The notes under the pieces: generated by a model
The model's input: the letters and a program-made list of their open reading frames with translations, nothing else
Told to the model about the DNA's origin: nothing
Databases searched by the model: none
Program-made: the position numbers and the translations under genes
Part shown: piece by piece, positions 22,776 through 33,784 of the stretch
Layout: every line of letters begins with the position of its first letter
How positions within the stretch are numbered: position 1 is the stretch's first letter
From: Epiperipatus broadwayi
Lineage: Eukaryota > Onychophora > Udeonychophora > Euonychophora > Peripatidae
NCBI GenBank assembly: GCA_028023455.1
Contig: JAQFVV010000455.1
Location: forward strand, 184,001-248,000
Direction: 5' to 3'
DNA: 64,000 nucleotides

Positions 22776-23085
22776 AAACCACTAAACATCACATGATCAC
22801 CTTCTCATACTAGCACATAATTGTTGTAAACAAAGGCAAAACTCTCCATACAGTAGTTCCACCCTGTGGATGCCAGAAGGCTTGTGCATAAAATCCCTAT
22901 CTAGTGCAGTGCAGTGCTCTCAGATACAAGGCTCCTCACTGATGATGGCCACAAGCCAGAAACTAGTCTGAGGATATTGGATGAGTAGGCACTAGATAGG
23001 GATTTTATGCACAAGCCTTCTGGCATTTATTGATTACTCTGGTTAGCACAGAGTGGCACTACTGTATAGAGAGTTTTGCCTTTGT
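22776..23085 (+). mobile_element. B-family hammerhead element with 14-bp target-site duplication, inverted arms
   Basis: TTATATTAACACTT flanks the element at 22762-22775 and 23086-23099. Inside, a minus-oriented partial unit (22776-22907) meets a plus-oriented one (22908-23085). The 38-bp arms 22870-22907 and 22989-23026 are perfectly complementary, and outer arms 22827-22858 and 23057-23088 match with one difference. The hammerhead lies between the arms. There is no ORF. Inverted partial copies are known for Penelope-like insertions; this link is an inference. It is the best-preserved B copy. Confidence 0.8.
22933..22974 (+). ncRNA. Hammerhead ribozyme, B family, intact core
   Basis: A type I hammerhead that would self-cleave its RNA. 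Helix I: TCCTCA 22933-22938 with TGAGGA 22969-22974, six Watson-Crick pairs. Core CTGATGA 22939-22945. Helix II: TGGC 22946-22949 with GCCA 22955-22958, loop CACAA. GAAA 22959-22962. Helix III is one C-G pair (22963, 22966) with a TA loop. T22967 and C22968 form the cleavage site, cut after 22968. Every core position is canonical. Other B copies have T-G where this one has T-A in helix I, a pairing-preserving change. The very short helix III suggests that it may act best as a dimer, as known for Penelope-type hammerheads. Confidence 0.85.
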
Positions 23086-23624
23086 TTATATTAACACTTC
23101 TGTTGGTTTCGCTGTCTTATCAGCACTTTCTTATGAAAACACTGTCTCCACAGTCACAGCTGTACAGTTTTGAACATGTTATGCCAGTTGTGACTACAGT
23201 GTAAGAAACAATATCTGTTCCATCTGTGCTTTGCATAAAAGAAGAACAGTATGCAGTAATTCTTTGTGATTTGCATGAAACAGAAACCACATGGAGTGAT
23301 TAGTTTTTTTTTGTAGTCTGAGAGTTTATTTTTTTCTATGGAGAAATTTTGTTTTTCTCCCTTACAAATATACTGATGGTTGATAACAACTTGCCACTCT
23401 GGACTATCACCTGTTTTTTCCTTTAAAAGAAGTCATACAAGACAGAAGACTCACATATAGTAGAGAGTTTAGCTAATGATACATTCATAGATTGCAGCCT
23501 AGCCTAAAACATTTTTTAATGAAAAAATACGAAATCTACAGGGAAATTATTGTACTTGCCTTTTTTGAAACTTAAATGAAATAAATTCCATAGCCAGAGG
23601 GACGATAATTTTTGATTCACCTTT

Positions 23625-24138
23625 CTTTGTATTATATACTTTTCAAATTTATATTAGAAGCTATCAGCCTCATGTATTCATTACAATAATTGATTGTATT
23701 AGGTTTTTTTTTTATATAAATATTTATCAGTGTAAAACCTATTTTTGTATTTGAGAATATAAATATAAATTATTGAACTGTGTTATTAACTTTATCTAAC
23801 ATTTTCAATGATGAGATGCAAATCCTATAAAAGCTAGCATTAACTATGAATGTTTGAAGACATTCAAATAATTGTATTAACAGCCGTTTATCTAAATAGC
23901 TTTAAACTTTAACAGTTAATGCTAGCTTTCACAGACTTTTATATTTTATATATAAAAGTGCAAAATGTAAATACCAAAATATCAAATAATTGTGATCTCT
24001 CTTAGGGTCAAACATTTATCAAAGACAAATATTTATATCAATGAACCTAATTGTGAATAAATTCTGCACAATTCTTTAATCTCTCAATCTAAACAATTCT
24101 GAAGCATTAAACAGTTCAGAAGTTATAATGTTCATTAT
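23625..24138. other. Unassigned AT-rich DNA
   Basis: No strong feature. An inverted pair, GCTAGCATTAACT (23833-23845) and AGTTAATGCTAGC (23913-23925), could form a small hairpin. Confidence 0.45.
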
Positions 24139-24397
24139 ATAATACTGAACCATCCATGCACTTTACTACTGTTACACAATGCTTTATTTACCACCTTTTT
24201 TTACAGTTTACAGTTTTGATTGCCCCAAAAATCTTCTTCAGAATATCTTCTTACTTTAACTGTTAAATTTAAATTTGAATAAAATATAAAAGTTCTGAAG
24301 AAGATTGTTGGTGCAATCGAAACTGTAAACTGTAAAAGAGGGTGGTAAATAAAGCAATGTGTAACAGTAGTAATATGCATGCATGATTTAGTATTAT
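24139..24397. repeat. Inverted repeat E1, about 105-bp arms, with hammerhead-like motif
   Basis: Arms 24139-24243 and 24293-24397 are complementary with few mismatches (blocks ACTACTGTTACACA, GCTTTATTTACCACC, TTTACAGTTTACAG). In the right arm CTGAAGA (24295-24301), a GATTG/CAATC stem and GAAAC (24319-24323) copy the hammerhead order, but one extra A and no convincing helix I make activity unlikely. Confidence 0.65.
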
Positions 24398-25072
24398 ATG
24401 ACATACATTTGGCAATGTAATAAGAAAAATTAGTTATAATGTTAATATTAGTTTCTAATTGGGGTGTCAACAATTTAGCCCTTTGTATACTTCTTGCAGG
24501 CTTATTAAATTAAGGTCAACTTTCAATAAAATACTCCTTATTTCACTAACATATAAAGCTAAAATAATTTACATGCTCATTAGAATCATTAGAATTTTAT
24601 TTAAATTAATATTTGAAACTGTACACTGGCTTTATTTAATATTAAAACGAGACTCACCATTATTTAATAGTTTCAATCTTTTTGAGTATCAATGCTCTAT
24701 TTGGTCAGATAAAAGTGTTGATAATCTTTTGTCTAACAAAATAAATTGGTATTGATATAAAGGGGGGGGGGGTATTTAATAATTTGTTTAAATGATTCTT
24801 TAAGAATTTTATTTGTTCCATGAATATGATTATTTATTTACAGAGTAATTATTCTAATATCAAATTGCCTATTCAATTTCAATGCTGCCATCTATTATAA
24901 ACTTAAGTAATCAACATATGTAAGATGCTTTTAATGCCAGTTAAATTAAAATTCTGTTCTATCTATATTCCCAAATTGGTTTCTGGTTTACCATCTTCAC
25001 CATGGAAGAGCTTAAATTTAGTGTGCCCAGATCTTTTAGAACTAATACAGATGTACTAGATCCATTTGTAAA
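24398..25072. other. Unassigned AT-rich DNA
   Basis: No supported gene. A nine-G run lies near 24763-24771, rare in this AT-rich window. Confidence 0.45.
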
Positions 25073-25225
25073 TGTGAATGAATTTAAATATCTTAATATT
25101 TTTTTAGATAGAAAGATGGGCTAAGATGTTAAGTTGCAGTACAAAATCTAATATACAGCTGCTTTTAATAAGTTAAAAGATAAGGCATGGTATCCCAGTC
25201 ATATAACAAATGCAACTAAATTAGT
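25073..25225 (+). pseudogene. Decayed non-LTR reverse transcriptase thumb fragment
   Basis: The plus strand reads VNEFKYLNIFLDRKMG, a stop, then DVKLQYKI and AAFNKLKDKAW. FKYLGxxLD is the conserved start of the RT thumb region in many non-LTR elements. It differs from the RTE wording (YLGQIINTDGN), so it is another, unidentified element. Too short to classify. Confidence 0.45.
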
Positions 25226-25249
25226 TATATATTATAAGTGTTATTTCAG

Positions 25250-25345
25250 GAACAAACTCTTCGTACAATAGTGTGACTCAGTGCAAATCATAGTAATTAA
25301 TGAATGTGATCATGTGATGTTTAGTGTTTTAAGAGTGTTGTTTAA
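25250..25345 (-). mobile_element. B-family fragment
   Basis: AACAAACTCTTCGTACAATAG followed by TAGTAATTAATGAATG is the decayed complement of the B end (GGAGAGTTTTGCC side), joined to GTGATCATGTGATGTTTAGTG, the A-like segment also found at 5180-5220 and on the minus strand at 22775-22800. Confidence 0.5.
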
Positions 25346-26018
25346 CTAATGTTAGTTTTTTGGAAGTAAAATATAAATTTCCTACCAATGTAACATAAAG
25401 CATTAGGAAAAGGTCAATTAAGTATGTTTAAAAATTTTAAAATATGAAAGCAAAATTAAAAGACCAATAACTATGCTCTTCAACCTGCAAATGTGATAGT
25501 ATAATGATTGCCAAAATCACATCCTTGTTGGAGTGGGCATGTGAAATAAATGAAGGATACATATCTTTATGAAAAATATTTTATGGTAGACTTGGGCATG
25601 ATTGTTGTCAATATATAAACTTTTTTAAATTATAAAGATTAAGTCAAAGACATTCTAAAGAAATGAATAATGGTTTAATTTCATTGGGGAAATATAGATG
25701 AGGATAGATTACATTGGAAAAATACAATTGGATAAAATTTTGCAGGAAAAAATATTAGAACACAATATCAATTTCAATCACTCATCAACATTAAATTATC
25801 AATACATGAGTTGCTGTAGTGGAATTTCAATTGAAAAATTAGAATTAGGAGGTTTGTTATACTTTGATTTTTTAGACATATATAAACTTGTAGTAATGTT
25901 ATAAACTTGTGTTAACAGTATACTGCTATATTACTCTGTACATATTGATTGTTGCCATAGAGACATCTGACGCAGATTTTTAACTAGAATTGAACATGCA
26001 ATCTCCATTTATTAAATA
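25346..26018. other. Unassigned AT-rich DNA
   Basis: A 68-codon open frame at 25698-25904 has no recognisable motif and is most likely chance. Confidence 0.4.
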
Positions 26019-26031
26019 TTTCACTGTCTAT

Positions 26032-26650
26032 CACCATCATCAACCATTATCAATCCACTGCAGGATGAAGGTCTCTCCAAGTTCAATCTATCTCTGATTT
26101 TTAGCTTCTCTTCTCCACATCACTCCTGTACACTTCCTTATTTTGTCCAGCCATCTCACATGTGGTCTCTTTCTGGGTCTTTTAGAATCTCTTGGAATCC
26201 AGTTTAACATTTCAATTGTCCATCTATTATTATTTCTTCTAGCAATATGTCCATTCCAACTCCACTTCAGTCTTTTAATTTTTTCAATGAGGTCAGTAAC
26301 ACCTGTTTGTTCTCCTACCCATATATTGCATTTTTGATCTCTTCTTGTTACTCCCAACATGCATCTCTCCATACTTCTTTGAGTGGTCTGAAGTCTCTGT
26401 ATTGCTCTTGGACACTTAGTCCAAGTCTCATATCCATAAGTAAAAACTGTAAAATACATTTATTAAAAGCCTTCCTTTTCAAACACATAGGAATATTTCC
26501 TTTTAATATCAAGTTATTTCTATCAAAAGCACTCCAACCAAGTTTAATTCTATGATTAATTTCATCCATTATGTTTCCATCTGTATTAATAATCTAACCA
26601 AGATATTTGTAGCTGTTAACTTCTTCTAAGTCATCATAATCAATCTTTAT
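26032..26650 (-). pseudogene. RTE retrotransposon, 5'-truncated, with 13-bp target-site duplication
   Basis: The minus strand carries the RTE C-terminus from KIDYDDLEE and YLG..INTDGN through GWSAFDRNNLILKGN, MCLKRKAFNKC, QRLQTTQRSMERCMLGV, WIPRDSKRPRKRPHVRW and MWRREAKNQR. The 3' tail is CATCATCAACCATT-type (complement of TGA repeats). TTTCACTGTCTAT flanks it at 26019-26031 and 26651-26663. One frameshift near 26400-26460 separates the two open parts. Inserted as a 619-bp truncated copy. Confidence 0.92.
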
Positions 26651-26663
26651 TTTCACTGTCTAT

Positions 26664-27170
26664 AATGCCTAGCAATTATACATTAGACTATTTCCATCAT
26701 CTAATTAAGTATTTTTAAAAAAACTCAAATTTTATGTTATTTCCCAAATGATTCAGTTGTTAGTAATAGCATACAGGTTAGTATATAACATAAAATTTTA
26801 AGTATCATTACTTTCCTTTCTATTTCAGGTATTTCTGGCCTGATCAGCATCTACACTAACATGGAAATTGAACCTGGATCTTTAAATTTATAAATATTGA
26901 TCTAAAGACAATTCTCTAACTAATTGGAAACTAGTTGAGGCCTCACCAAACATTGCAACATATTCTCTACTTAATCTCAACCACATTCAATTAACACCTT
27001 CTTTATATCAGCTTAGTGCTAATAGATAAACAGAGCTTTTAATCAAGCATTTTAAAATAATCTTACTTTTAAAGGAATTCATTCAGTAGAAGTCATAAAT
27101 TAAAATTAATTATAACAATATTATATATTTTTGTGATGCATAATTAATTATTTACACACGCATATTATCA
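26664..27170. other. Unassigned AT-rich DNA
   Basis: No supported feature. Confidence 0.45.
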
Positions 27171-27750
27171 TTTTTAACCATTATTACTGCTCTGCAGAAT
27201 AAAGGTCTCTCTGAGTTTAATCCAATATTTTTGATCTCTAACCTCTATTCTTCACATTACATCAGCAAACTTTATTTCGTCCATCCACATCACATGTGGT
27301 CTCATTCTAGGTCATTCTACAATCTTTTGGAATCCAGTGTACAATTTCAACCTGTTCATCACCATGCATCCCAATTGCTGTTCATCATTATTTCCTCTAG
27401 CAATATGTGCATTCTAGCTTTATTCTAGTCCCTTAATTTTTTTAGTGATATTAGAAATAATTATTTGTTCTTTCACCCATGTATTTTATATTTGCTTCTT
27501 TTTTGGTACTTCTAACAAACATCCCTCTCCATACTTTGGTGAATTATCTAGCATCCAAATCTCAATTCCAAACTTTAATTTTCAAACACAAACATATTTC
27601 CTTTTATTATTGTTACTTCTATCACAAGCACTCATCTAAGTTTAACTCTATTGTTAATTTTATTCATTATGTTTCTATTTGTATTAATAATCTGACCAAA
27701 GTATTTGTATATGTTAATTTCTTCTAATTCATTATTACCACACCCATACA
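27171..27750 (-). pseudogene. RTE retrotransposon 3' part, old copy
   Basis: Aligns by eye with 26032-26650 in the same order (CTGCAGAATAAAGGTCTCTC, CATCCACATCACATGTGGTC, CTTTTGGAATCCAGT, TAATAATCTGACCAAAGTAT), but coding is destroyed by many changes. The plus-strand ORFs here are shadows. Confidence 0.75.
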
Positions 27751-28394
27751 TTTTAAGTTCTGAATTTTAAAGAATACAGGTCATAAAATTAAGTTTTAGC
27801 AGACTAATGTCATCATCTATGAAGAAAATGAAGTAAAAGCATAAAAGAATTTCTATTGTTGAAAATTTATGATTCTAAAACTGTTAACTTTTTAAATGTT
27901 CTTTTAATATTAAAGATACCTGTGAATTAGAATTATGGGATTTGTATGACTTTGTATTTGGAAAACTTGAAAAGTCTCTCTTGGCAGCAACACCATTGGT
28001 TGAGATGAATTTTTAATTTTAATATGATTACCCCTGAATTGGTGTAATTTCAATACATATGTGGAATAATGCTTAATGCTAAATGGGTTTATGAGTAACC
28101 ATTAGAAACCGATCAACACTTAGACAATCATCAGTCTTGTCATATGCATCATTTTCTTCAGGTGATCTAGAAATAATCAATTCTCCATCAGTATAGAAAT
28201 ATTTAAGCTTAACATCGAATTAAGATTAAGCATAATGGTGATATTGAAATAAAAATAATGTTACGATGTTACATTGAGATGTTGTAACTGTTAAATAACG
28301 AAATGTGTGGTTTATATATGTAATAAAGTCAGATATTCTACGGTGATATCGCCACACAAACTCAAATATATATTATTATTCTAATTATTTATTT
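27751..28394. other. Unassigned AT-rich DNA
   Basis: No supported feature. 28105-28140 (minus) has CTGATGATTGTC and later GATCGG, which does not complete a hammerhead. Confidence 0.4.
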
Positions 28395-28610
28395 ATTAAT
28401 CGCTTTTCGAAGGATCTATGCCTTCATTTTCCAGAAAATTGGAGCCATAAAGTTCTGCTATGTCTAATGCTACCATATATGTATCTTGTGTTGGAGAGAC
28501 ATTGTTTAACCTGTCAACAAATTCAAAAGATGAGTTTATAGCAAAATCTCCAAAACTTAATGTTTGTATGAGCCATTGGTTTATGAATTTGGCTGTCTTA
28601 TGGTAGATAG
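28395..28610 (-). pseudogene. Penelope-like reverse transcriptase fragment
   Basis: One minus-strand frame is open for about 70 codons: HKTAKFINQWLIQTLS, NSSFEFVDRLNNVSP, TYMVALDIAELYGSNF. Penelope-like RTs have the pattern TAKFL..L.PL, NSFEF...I, .MVSFDV.SL.TN.P at the fingers/palm start, with the first catalytic Asp in the DV motif. Here that motif reads LDIAELYGS, partly decayed. It is a short internal relic. An alternative is another RT family, but the SFEFVDRLNN wording fits Penelope-like best. Confidence 0.6.
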
Positions 28611-30081
28611 AATATCAATCATTTCTCAACTGTTGATTAGAACAGAGTCCAAAATACATGTTGTGCAGAGATTGATCGATGTATTTATTAATAGGTAGCA
28701 TTAAAAATATTAAAAAATTCTGTATATTTGGACCTTTAATACGACACCAAATAATTATATATTAATGAAGCTGATAAATTATATATGTGTGTGTAAAAGA
28801 AATGGTATATCAATCTTCAAATGGTATACAGCAAACCAGGGCTTCTCCAACAATCCCTACTGTTCCATAATGACACAGTGAAAAAGAAGACTCTAGTGCT
28901 TTTCAGTGATCCTTTTGTGGCCTTATTTTATTCTCTACTTAATAATAGTTAAATACACATATACTGACTGACCAATATTAGATGGTTAAAAAATAAAATA
29001 TTACAGTTTAATCTGAATTAAAAGACAACATCGTAAAATGTCAAGTAAACAGAAAAGTGGATTAGCATGTTGTATGTAGACTTATTTGTGGGTCCATAGA
29101 TTGGTTTGCATAATCATAAAAAAATTTCTTTCTATAATAATATTTTTTTTCTCTCTTTCTCTGTTATTTTCTTTTAGAAGTTGGAATGACCAAACTTACA
29201 AGTCACATGTGATATTATTAATCTGAATTAATTAGAGAAGAGGTGATGTAAAGGTCATAAAACAAAACTATAACTGTTAATCTGATATCTTCGCCCTTAA
29301 AGAGACAAATCCTATTCCCACAGAGGCTAATATCTGATTTATTTACTTTTACTTTTATCTCATCTTTCGTGTTAGATAACAATTTTTAATATACTAATAT
29401 CTAAATGCTCTATTTAAAATAAGAAAGTTCATTGCATCATTAAGACGCACTAAAAAAAAATTAAACGTAGTGTTATAAATATTTAAATAAATTTTATATG
29501 ATGTGTGAATAATTAAAAAAAATAGAGAGATATATAAAAGTAATATATCAAAATTAAAGAGAAAAAAAAAAGGGATTTAAACTATTTGGAAAAAGAGATT
29601 ATTTATTTATAAATCTAAAATGCTCACAGCAAGATATAAAAGATTACAAAAAAAAATCATAATCTAACACGTTCATTTATCCATCAATATTTTATTTGTT
29701 TCAATAATTTATATTTAGCTGTCATTAAATCCATCCTCACGATCTGCTAATATTTCAGCGATAAAGTTTTATAATATATTTAAAGCAATTTCAATTACAC
29801 GATCAGCCATTACTAATATTAATAACTTACACTACAATTGCAGAAAACGTTAAAACTTTTCAAACGTAAAGTATTAAATTTGATAAAATGATTCATTTAT
29901 ATCCATAACTTAGCTCTAACAAACGGCATATATAAAATAAATGAGGCAAAGGAGAAGGAAATCTGTCGCTAATAATGATTAAATATTATCTAGTAATAGT
30001 ATGCGTAGGCAAGTAATGATTGCCCTTTAGACATGAGTTAATATACATTCATGTGCTCACGCGCATAGACAAATATATATA
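28611..30081. other. Unassigned AT-rich DNA
   Basis: About 1.5 kb with no supported gene or repeat. Confidence 0.45.
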
Positions 30082-31270
30082 TATCATCATCATCGTCAAA
30101 CATTATCAATCCACTGCAAATTAAAGGTCTTTCCAAGTTCAATCCATTTCCTCCAATCTCTCTTCTCCACATCACGCTTACACACTTTCTTATTTCATCC
30201 ATCCATCTCACATGTGGTCTCTTTCTGGATCTTTTATAATCTCTTGGAATCCAGTTTAAGATTTTAAGTATCCATCTATTATCATCTATTCTAGCAATAT
30301 GTCAAGCCCAACTTCTTTTCAATGACACTGGTTTGTTCTCTTGACCATGTATTGCATTTTCAATCTATTCTAGTTACCCCTAAAATGCATTTCTCCATAC
30401 TTTTTGAAGTAGTCTGAAGTCTCTGTATTGCTCTACTATTAAGTATTGAAGTCTTTGATCCATAAGTAAGAACTGATAACACATTTATTAAAAACCTTCA
30501 TTTTCAAACATATAGTCATATTTCCTATTAATATTAAATTATTTCTACCAAAAGCACTTCAGCCAAGTATTTAATTCTATGATTAATTTTATTCAATATG
30601 TTTCTATTTGTAGTAATAATCTGAACAATGTATTTGTACTTGTTAACTTCTTCTAGCACATCATAATGAATCTTTATTTTCATCTTTTCGAAAATCCATT
30701 GAACATTATTTTACTCTTTTTAACATTTACCTTTAGTCCTACTTCGTTTCTTTCATTTGGTAACTTTTGCAACATTTCCTGAAGCTCTATAGCATTATTT
30801 ACAGAAGCAAATATATAATCCCCTTTAGCTTTTCATTTTAATCCACAAAATACTTGCAGCACTGTAAAAAGTTTTGGAGATGTGGAGTCACCATGACTTA
30901 CACCCTTCTCAATATTAATCTTCCAAGTATCAATATTCTTCAGAATATGACAACATCCTGGGTAATGATGATTCAATGCTTTAATCAATAAAGAAATGCT
31001 TATAGAGTCAAATACCTTTTCATAATCTATAAATCTAAAGTATAATGCCAACTGATATTCATTGGTCTTTTCTATAACCTCTCACAATAAATGGATATGA
31101 TCTACTGTACTAAAACCACTTTTAAATCCAGCTTGTTCTCTTTGTTGATAGAAATCCAATGTTTTCTGTAGACGAGTTGTAATTATCTTGGTAAAATTTT
31201 TGTATAAAACTGATAAAAGACTGATAAATCTGTAATTTCTAATATTTTCTTTATCCTCTTTTTTTAAATA
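30082..31270 (-). pseudogene. RTE retrotransposon, RT region, degraded
   Basis: From 31270 down the minus strand reads ENIRNYRFISLLSVLYK, FTKIITTRLQKTLDFYQQRE, QAGFKSGFSTVDHI, FRFIDYEKVFDSISIS and KGVSHGDSTSPKLFTVLQ. The C-terminal domain follows with stops. The FADD region is decayed. It ends at a TCATCATCATCG tail next to a TA run (30075-30084). Endonuclease absent. Older than the copy at 61107-62331. Confidence 0.85.
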
Positions 31271-31308
31271 TTAATATATTGTTTCATAAATTATATCTTC
31301 TGGAGAAA

Positions 31309-31402
31309 CTTAATAAAATAAGATTAAAATAAAACACCAACGTTTCACAAAATAGTCCTTTCCATCAACTATCTTATCGAAACGGTGTTTTATTTTATTA
31401 AG
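31309..31402. repeat. Inverted repeat E4
   Basis: Left arm 31309-31346 and right arm 31379-31402 pair through CTTAATAAAATAA and AAAACACC..GTTTC; the left arm has a 14-bp insertion. On the right TATCGAAACGGTG resembles the end of a hammerhead core, but the CTGANGA part is missing. Confidence 0.5.
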
Positions 31403-31546
31403 CAAGGTTGCTTTTAAAAGCATGATTTATAAATCATCGTATGCCATGAAATTCTTCATTTCAATTATATATATTAAATGTAGTTAATGTTTTACTCGGC
31501 TGCACATTCTTGAAAAAAAAGACAAATTTCATGCGTTTATGTTTAA

Positions 31547-31731
31547 AACTGGATTCCAAGAGATTGTAAAAGACCCAGAAAGAGACCATATGCGAGATGG
31601 ATGGATGAAATAAGAAAGTGTGCAGGGGTGATGTGGAGAAGAGAATCTAAAGATCGGAGAAGATGGATTAAACTTGGAGAGACCTTCATCCTGCAGTGGA
31701 TTGATAATGGTTGTTGATGATGATGATAATG
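31547..31731 (+). pseudogene. RTE retrotransposon 3' end fragment
   Basis: The plus strand reads NWIPRDCKRPRKRPYARWMD, EIRKCAGVMWRRE and RRWIKLGETFILQWI, then a GATGATGATGATAATG tail. Open through the fragment and close to the copy at 10750-11047. Only about 185 bp of the element is present. Confidence 0.88.
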
Positions 31732-32422
31732 TTTAATTAAATTTTTGCCCAAAGTTTAAAGTTTATGCCTGGCTAAGATTAATTAATGTTTAGTCATAAT
31801 TATTAATGCATTTATCTGAAGTTGATGATGAAAAAGTAGTAAGTGCAGAAAGTTTGACGCTAATAAATCATAAGTGCTATTTTTGAATATTATATATAAC
31901 TACCCATCTCTATTAAATCAAATGCTATTAATAAACATTTCATTACTCTTTATTTACTGGATTTCTCAGCCAGTTGCATTATCTCTTCTATATATATAAA
32001 AGGATTAACAAATCTAGTAAAATTTGTATTTATTTATGTAATTAATACAACATGAAAATGAGTAAGATATGTACTCCTTCATGAAACTTATAATTAGGTT
32101 ATATTTAAAGGAGTTGTGTTTATATATGGTTTGTAATGGGTTTCACTCTTTACTTATTAAAATTATTAATTCTTCTACACAGCCAATGCAATTTGTCATT
32201 TTGCATTGGTTGAAGTGTCTAATAAATAAAAGGTGCTCAAATATTTACTAATAACATTAGGTTCATTAATCAAGACATAGAATTATATATAGCAGCAGAA
32301 GCTAATCCAAATAAATATGGCTATTCCAATTCCAAAATAAAAATAGAAAAATAATAATTATTACTAATAACACCTTTAAAATGTCTTTTGAAACCAACTT
32401 GTTATTACAAATAGATTCATGA
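31732..32422. other. Unassigned AT-rich DNA
   Basis: No supported feature. Confidence 0.45.
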
Positions 32423-32527
32423 TCAAGCATTGGTGGTCAAGAGGTCAGCGACAGCTGCTTTACAAGCAGTTGTCCTGAGAAAGCGGGTTTGCTTCCCGGC
32501 TGATGCTATGACATATGACAAAAAAAT
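32423..32527 (+). mobile_element. tRNA-derived SINE, copy 2
   Basis: TTGGTGGTCAAGAGGTCAGC corresponds to the tRNA-like 5' half, GCTTTACAAGCAGTTGTC to an anticodon-arm region, GCGGGTTTGCTTCCCGGC to a T-arm/B box with a good stem, followed by TGATGCTATGACAT and an A run. This copy retains the clearest tRNA-like T-arm of the three. Confidence 0.75.
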
Positions 32528-33297
32528 ACATTCACACAAGTTATATGCAGCTGTTTGACATGTTCAATATTGTCTTTTAACTTCTGCAATGAACTTTATA
32601 TTTCAAAATTCTTCAACAATTTGCTTAATTGTAGCTGTTTCACTGCATTTTTCTCCATTAAAGCAATTCATATTGTCCTTCTTTAAATAAAATTTGTGAT
32701 AAACTTTATGATGCAAAGAATGAAGATAGATCCACTCTTCCATAAAATCAGGTTCAATTTCAGCATAAAATGCTTTTTAGAAAGTAGTCGAGTTTATAGT
32801 ATCATTTTCCACAAGCTAAAAAAACGTATTAAATCATCTTATAATTTTATAATGTATTTTAGAATCCTATATGATTCTTGAAATAAAATTTTATAATGCC
32901 TTTATGTTACATGAATAGAGTGACCATGTTTCACTTTCACACAACAAGCTGAGTAAAACAATGGTTATTATACTAACTAATTAAGTTGCAGCAGTGTGCC
33001 ACCATAATCAAACTATATCTTTTACTGTGCTAAATGGATTACCAGCATATTGGAGAGTAAATTGCATCTCAATGTATAAGTCCAAATTTTTTGACTATTT
33101 AACTATTACTAAACCATTATCAATTGACTTGATAGAAAAGCATGAGTGATATAGACATGATATAATGATAGCTATAAATATTTAATTTACAGCCCGATTG
33201 GCTAAAAATTTTAATATCATATGGCTCTTAGTTGTGTTTATGTAAATTTTAGTTTAGCTCTATGCATTTATGATTGCATATATATATAATACCTTTA
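32528..33297. other. Unassigned AT-rich DNA
   Basis: No supported feature. Confidence 0.45.
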
Positions 33298-33335
<38 letters not shown>

Positions 33336-33357
33336 CAACAACAACAATGACAATGAC

Positions 33358-33413
<56 letters not shown>

Positions 33414-33430
33414 CAACAATGGCAAAAGAC

Positions 33431-33462
<32 letters not shown>

Positions 33463-33596
33463 GAAGAATAAGAAGAAGACAATAATAATAAGAATAATAA
33501 TAATAATAATAAGAAGAAGAAGAAGAAGAAGAAAAAGAAAAAGAAAAAGATGAAGACAAAGAAGAAGAAGAAGAAAAAGAAGAAGAAGAAGCAGTA
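33298..33596. repeat. Compound AAT/AAC/AAG triplet array
   Basis: A run of AAT triplets with AAC and ACA blocks, changing to AAG/AAAAAG toward the right. All ORFs here are low-complexity artefacts. Confidence 0.97.
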
Positions 33597-33784
33597 ATAT
33601 ATAACTTATACAGAAATATTTTTAATTATTATGACTGCAATTATTATCAACTGAACGTATAGGGATAAAAAAATCACATGTCATTTATTTCTCTCCCACA
33701 TTGTTCAGTATCATCTACGTAATCAAAAGTACTTTTGTATTGTTTATTTCTATCATTATTATAGTTGAAAAATATTACATCATA

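Larger units (their letters stand above)
22702..23624 (+). pseudogene. Mariner-like DNA transposon remnant (hosts a B element)
   Basis: The ends are inverted: AAAGGGTGAATCAAAAATAT on the left and, on the minus strand, AAAGGTGAATCAAAAATTAT on the right. Near 23215-23285 the plus strand translates to SVPSVLCIKEEQYAVILC, similar to the start of mariner transposases (known pattern KEEQRAVIRFL). The rest of the transposase is decayed or missing. A B-family element sits inside the left part at 22776-23085 with a 14-bp duplication. The superfamily call is tentative because no catalytic DDD motif is visible. Confidence 0.45.

Noticed and set aside
28100-28140. Minus-strand CTGATGA followed by GATCGG, near a Penelope-like RT fragment
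   Set aside because: GAAA is missing and no helix II or helix I can be drawn; core-word match by chance is likely.
33249-33559. Poly-Leu, poly-Tyr and poly-Ile ORFs
   Set aside because: Translations of the AAT/AAC/AAG triplet array in several frames.
33298-33596. Repeated short units considered as a CRISPR array
   Set aside because: Pure triplet microsatellite without unique spacers; the organism is clearly a eukaryote.
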